DNA of 7,577 bases. Origin: CAZUDI01 sp964618975. Its GTDB lineage: Bacteria; Desulfobacterota; Desulfomonilia; UBA1062. The notes beneath the pieces are model-generated. The model was not told where the DNA came from. It worked only from the letters and a program-made list of their open reading frames with translations, and did not search any database. The DNA is taken from assembly GCA_964618975.1 (NCBI GenBank), contig CAZUDI010000095.1, positions 1 to 7,577 of the forward strand, in the 5' to 3' direction. Both the position numbers and the translations under genes were made by a program. The first letter of the stretch is position 1, and each line of letters opens with the position of its first letter. Below, one piece after another: positions 5,751-7,577 of this stretch.

Positions 5751-5959
5751 CAGCCGCCTCCTCCGACACCCACCCAGCAGTGGCACATGAGCGCAAAATG
5801 GGGTAGGATGATACGCTCTCCAGGACGTGTGGCGTCCGGCCGGGGCACCGAGCGGGGCATCTGTGTCGGGAAAGGCCTCCGGTATCTTCAAGCCGGGCGC
5901 GCAAGGCATATTTACGGACAAGTGCATAATAGGACACAGATCATGGTTATGAACCCCAG

Positions 5960-6007
5960 GGCAAGCCTGAAAAACCAGCTTGCCGCCGCAAGCGGCGGGG
6001 ATTTTTT
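5960..6007 (+). terminator. Intrinsic terminator with competing upstream hairpins (attenuator-like)
   Basis: CCGCCG (5983-5988) and CGGCGG (5993-5998) form a 6-bp GC stem with a CAAG loop, followed by GGA and six Ts (6002-6007): a plus-strand intrinsic terminator. Immediately upstream, GGCAAGC (5960-5966) can pair with GCTTGCC (5978-5984), whose last bases overlap the terminator stem. GCTTGC (5978-5983) can also pair with GCAAGC (5988-5993). The three stems are mutually exclusive, which resembles an antiterminator/terminator switch. It lies about 190 bases before the DUF4405 start and upstream of that gene's best promoter, so it would act only on a longer transcript or end a small RNA. It matches no riboswitch class I know. 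Confidence 0.55.
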
Positions 6008-6078
6008 CCCTCAAGCCATTGAACTGGGAAAAGCGACCTTGCTTCATTCGCCTGGGGAAAACTTCTCGAAAACAGATC

Positions 6079-6107
6079 TTCCCAGATCCCTTTCAAGAAC
6101 TTATAAT
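6079..6107 (+). promoter_or_regulatory. Probable promoter of the DUF4405 gene
   Basis: A perfect TATAAT (6102-6107) has TTCCCA (6079-6084, four of six consensus bases) 17 bp upstream. The predicted leader to ATG 6197 is about 80 bases. The following sequence (6108-6165) is also AT-rich and offers weaker alternatives such as TTGATA at 6112 with TTGTAT at 6136. Confidence 0.5.
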
Positions 6108-6196
6108 CTTATTGATAAATTATATATACCAGGGGTTGTATTGTTCGATAGGTCTCTTCATTCTTGCACCTGATCAGTGAATATAAAGGGGGATGC

Positions 6197-7114
6197 ATGG
6201 GAAACCGTATCCGCAGCAAATATCCCGTGAACGTCAGAGGCCTGACGAGCCTGGCGCTGACGGCCGCCTTCCTGCTGCTGGCCATAACGGGCACGATGCT
6301 CTACCTCTCTCCCCAGGGCAAGGTTGCGCACTGGGTCGGCTGGCGAATGGCCGGTCTGGACAAGGAGCAGTGGTCGGCCATCCACATGGTCTCCGGCTTC
6401 CTCTTCATCGTCCTGTCCGGCATCCACCTGGCCTTCAACTGGGGCGTCTTCCGGCGCTACCTCAGGGAGAGGAAGCCCTCCTCACGCCCCGGCCCTGCGG
6501 CCCATGACGACAGGAAGCCGGCCGAAGGCCGCCGGCCAGGAAGGGAACTGGTCCTCGTCATCGCGGCCACCGCGTTGCTGGTCGCCGGCACCCTGGGGGA
6601 ATGGCCGCCCTTCAGCTATGTGGTGGACCTCAACGACCACATCCGGGCCTCCTGGGAGGCCCGCAGCGCCCCGGCCCCCTATCCCCATGCCGAGGCCTCG
6701 ACACTCGCGGCCTTCGCCCGCCGGACCGGCGTGCCCCTCGAGGTGCTCAAGGAACGCCTTGCCCGTCTGGGTCTCGCCTCACCCGACAATCAGACCACGC
6801 TGGCCGAAACGGCCAAAGCCCTGGGGCTGACCCCCGAGGCCCTCTTCGAACGCCTTGACCTCCCGGCGGCACCGGGGGCGCCGGCAATGACCCGGGCACA
6901 GACCCCGGCCGGGCACGGCACCGGGACAAATCTGGGGCGCCGGAGCCTGGAGGAACTCTGCCTTGAGCGGGGCCTCGATCTCGAAGAGGCGCTCGCCGCG
7001 CTGGATAAGGCCGGCATCCCGGCCCGGGCTCATGACCGGCTGAAAGACATCGCCACGGGCGCCCAGTGCACCCCGGCGGCGATTGTGGCGCTCATCGAGG
7101 CCTCACGACGCTGA
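6197..7114 (+). CDS. DUF4405-type three-helix membrane protein with helical C-terminal repeats
   Basis: This is a predicted 305-residue inner-membrane protein of the DUF4405 type. TM1 is about 15-37 (LTSLALTAAFLLLAITGTML), TM2 about 62-83 and TM3 about 117-134. The stretch VAHWVGWRMAGLDKEQWSAIHM before TM2, and WPPFSYVVDLN and PYPHAE after TM3, are in keeping with the family. His63 and His77 lie 14 residues apart at the two ends of TM2, the spacing seen in cytochrome b helices, so heme binding is possible (inference). The soluble C-terminus holds two helical repeats (about 168-221 and 249-303), each with a G at the end of a helix and a later TPEAL- or TPAAI-type segment. ATG 6197 has AAGGGGG (6186-6192) 4 bases upstream; an ATG at 6193 is out of frame, and in-frame ATG 6164 has no RBS. 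It is monocistronic. A redox or sensory membrane role is a guess. Confidence 0.85.
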   Translation: MGNRIRSKYPVNVRGLTSLALTAAFLLLAITGTMLYLSPQGKVAHWVGWRMAGLDKEQWSAIHMVSGFLFIVLSGIHLAFNWGVFRRYLRERKPSSRPGPAAHDDRKPAEGRRPGRELVLVIAATALLVAGTLGEWPPFSYVVDLNDHIRASWEARSAPAPYPHAEASTLAAFARRTGVPLEVLKERLARLGLASPDNQTTLAETAKALGLTPEALFERLDLPAAPGAPAMTRAQTPAGHGTGTNLGRRSLEELCLERGLDLEEALAALDKAGIPARAHDRLKDIATGAQCTPAAIVALIEASRR

Positions 7115-7125
7115 CGAGGCGGCAC

Positions 7126-7159
7126 CTTGCGGGTGGTCGGCCACGGGTGGGGCCGCAAG
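7126..7159 (+). terminator. Hairpin at the 3' end of the DUF4405 gene
   Basis: The outer stem CTTGCGG (7126-7132)/CCGCAAG (7153-7159) and inner stem GTGG/CCAC with a TCGG loop lie 11 bases after the TGA. The position suits a transcript end, but no T-run follows, so the terminator call is tentative. Confidence 0.35.
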
Positions 7160-7397
7160 TCAGGCAGCTGAAAAGGGCGTGCCTGCCGTCGGGAAACGCC
7201 GTCCCAGCCCGGATTCCTGTTTGCGCAGGATGTTTCTCCCTGCCGATCTCCCAAAGATCGCTGGGGACTTGACTTGCATTCGAATATATCGATCTCGGCC
7301 AATGCATTACTATGGCGAAGAATTCAACCGATTTGATGACACCTGTCACGACGCCTCATGCACGCGAGTCAGTGCCCCGCTTTTGGAAGGAATTAAC

Positions 7398-7425
7398 AGA
7401 CGGGGAAACGCGCGTTCCCCCGTCT
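7398..7425 (-). terminator. Probable terminator of the right-edge minus-strand gene
   Basis: AGACGGGG (7398-7405) and CCCCGTCT (7418-7425) form an 8-bp stem; the self-complementary loop AACGCGCGTT can extend it past one mismatch. It lies 18 bases beyond the stop codon of the minus-strand gene. The minus-strand tail (GTTAATT) is a poor T-run; the plus-strand tail (TTTCGTT) is slightly better, so it may serve both directions. Confidence 0.5.
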
Positions 7426-7443
7426 TTCGTTCAGGATATGCTC

Positions 7444-7577
7444 TCAAGCCTTCTTTCTGGCCTTTTTCTCTTCGATTCGCTGCATCCGTTCCATGGCATA
7501 CTGAATCGGAACCCACCGCTCTTTCCCGGGACGATGGACGCTAGTTCCCCGATCGGGATATCGCTTCTGATCTGCCC
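7444..7577 (-). CDS. C-terminal end of an unrecognised gene (partial)
   Basis: A minus-strand frame enters from the window's right edge and ends at TGA (7444-7446), giving the last 43 residues of a protein. The end is strongly charged and helical: KERWVPIQYAMERMQRIEE followed by a Lys/Arg/Ala tail. That is typical of a soluble C-terminus, possibly nucleic-acid-contacting. The hairpin 18 bases downstream supports a real gene end. I do not recognise the family from this fragment. A plus-strand frame across the same bases is also open but has no RBS and a less protein-like composition. Confidence 0.5.
   Translation of the reverse strand, partial: ADQKRYPDRGTSVHRPGKERWVPIQYAMERMQRIEEKKARKKA

Larger units (their letters stand above)
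5585..6196. other. Divergent regulatory region (about 610 bp)
   Basis: This spacer lies between the divergent CARDB and DUF4405 genes. It contains the CARDB promoter and operator-like dyads (5651-5722), a C7G9 tract (5735-5750), a GGACG/CGTCC hairpin (5823-5837), competing hairpins ending in T6 (5960-6007) and the DUF4405 promoter (6079-6107). A plus-strand frame is open through much of it (to TGA 6171-6173). It starts antisense to the CARDB gene, lacks an RBS at its later ATGs (for example 5943) and uses codons unlike the neighbouring genes, so it is not called. Confidence 0.6.
7115..7443. other. Intergenic region between convergent genes (about 330 bp)
   Basis: No convincing gene is seen. 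Just after the DUF4405 stop is a folded segment: CTTGCGG (7126-7132) pairs with CCGCAAG (7153-7159) and encloses GTGG/CCAC (7133-7144). CAGGCA/TGCCTG (starting at 7161) and TCCTG/CAGGA (about 7212-7227) hairpins follow. AT-rich sequence at 7275-7320 and an ATG at 7312 open a plus-strand frame to the window edge, but it has no RBS and runs through the 7398-7425 hairpin. Confidence 0.5.

Noticed and set aside
5900..6007. Cyclic-di-GMP or other known riboswitch
   Set aside because: The segment contains AGGGCAAGCCTGAAAA, superficially like part of a GEMM core, but the rest of the conserved core is absent, so only the terminator and competing stems are reported.
6112..6125. FNR-type site (TTGAT half-site at 6112)
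   Set aside because: The second half-site ATCAA is missing at the required spacing.
5943..6173. Possible 76-aa plus-strand gene before the DUF4405 gene
   Set aside because: No proper RBS, it crosses the T6 terminator and the TATAAT promoter, and its codon choice in the AT-rich part is unlike the surrounding genes.
7312..7577. Plus-strand frame open from ATG 7312 to the right edge
   Set aside because: No ribosome binding site, it passes through the terminator-like hairpin, and the opposite strand gives a more protein-like C-terminus ending just before that hairpin.

Overview
This is a GC-rich bacterial window with AT-rich islands confined to intergenic spacers. Sigma-70-like promoters and intrinsic terminators are recognisable. 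It comes from a draft assembly, because a run of 10 Ns lies at 3807-3816. The protein families (GAF-LuxR regulator, GyrI-like domain, DUF4405 membrane protein, CARDB surface protein) and the promoter style suggest a proteobacterium, but nothing here fixes the lineage.

Layout, left to right. (1) 1-391 is mostly noncoding, with a 16-bp-stem hairpin at 63-103 and a doubtful 28-codon minus-strand ORF. (2) 392-1522, minus: an orphan GAF-like/LuxR-type transcriptional regulator with a GTG start. (3) 1523-2216: a long spacer carrying the regulator's promoter with an overlapping dyad, a pair of small palindromes, a 43-bp near-perfect palindrome, and the promoter and RBS of the next gene. (4) 2217-2729, plus: a stand-alone GyrI-like small-molecule-binding protein. 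(5) 2816-3703, minus: an unrecognised exported protein with a coiled coil. (6) 3704-4234: a spacer with the assembly gap and a strong bidirectional terminator. (7) 4235-5584, minus: an exported protein with two C-terminal CARDB domains. (8) 5585-6196: a divergent spacer with a good promoter for the CARDB gene, a perfect operator-like dyad, a C7G9 tract, an attenuator-like set of competing hairpins and a promoter for the next gene. (9) 6197-7114, plus: a DUF4405-type three-helix membrane protein with two helical repeats at the C-terminus. (10) 7115-7577: a structured 3' spacer, then the C-terminal end of an unrecognised minus-strand gene that runs off the window, with a hairpin behind its stop.

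All genes appear to be transcribed singly, with alternating orientations, long spacers and their own signals, so there is no evident operon. Three products (5, 7, 9) act at or outside the cytoplasmic membrane, and two (2, 4) look like sensors or regulators of unknown ligands. Any functional link between them is inference. I did not find a clear new multi-gene system. The most unusual material is the regulatory architecture in the spacers and the two exported proteins of unknown role.
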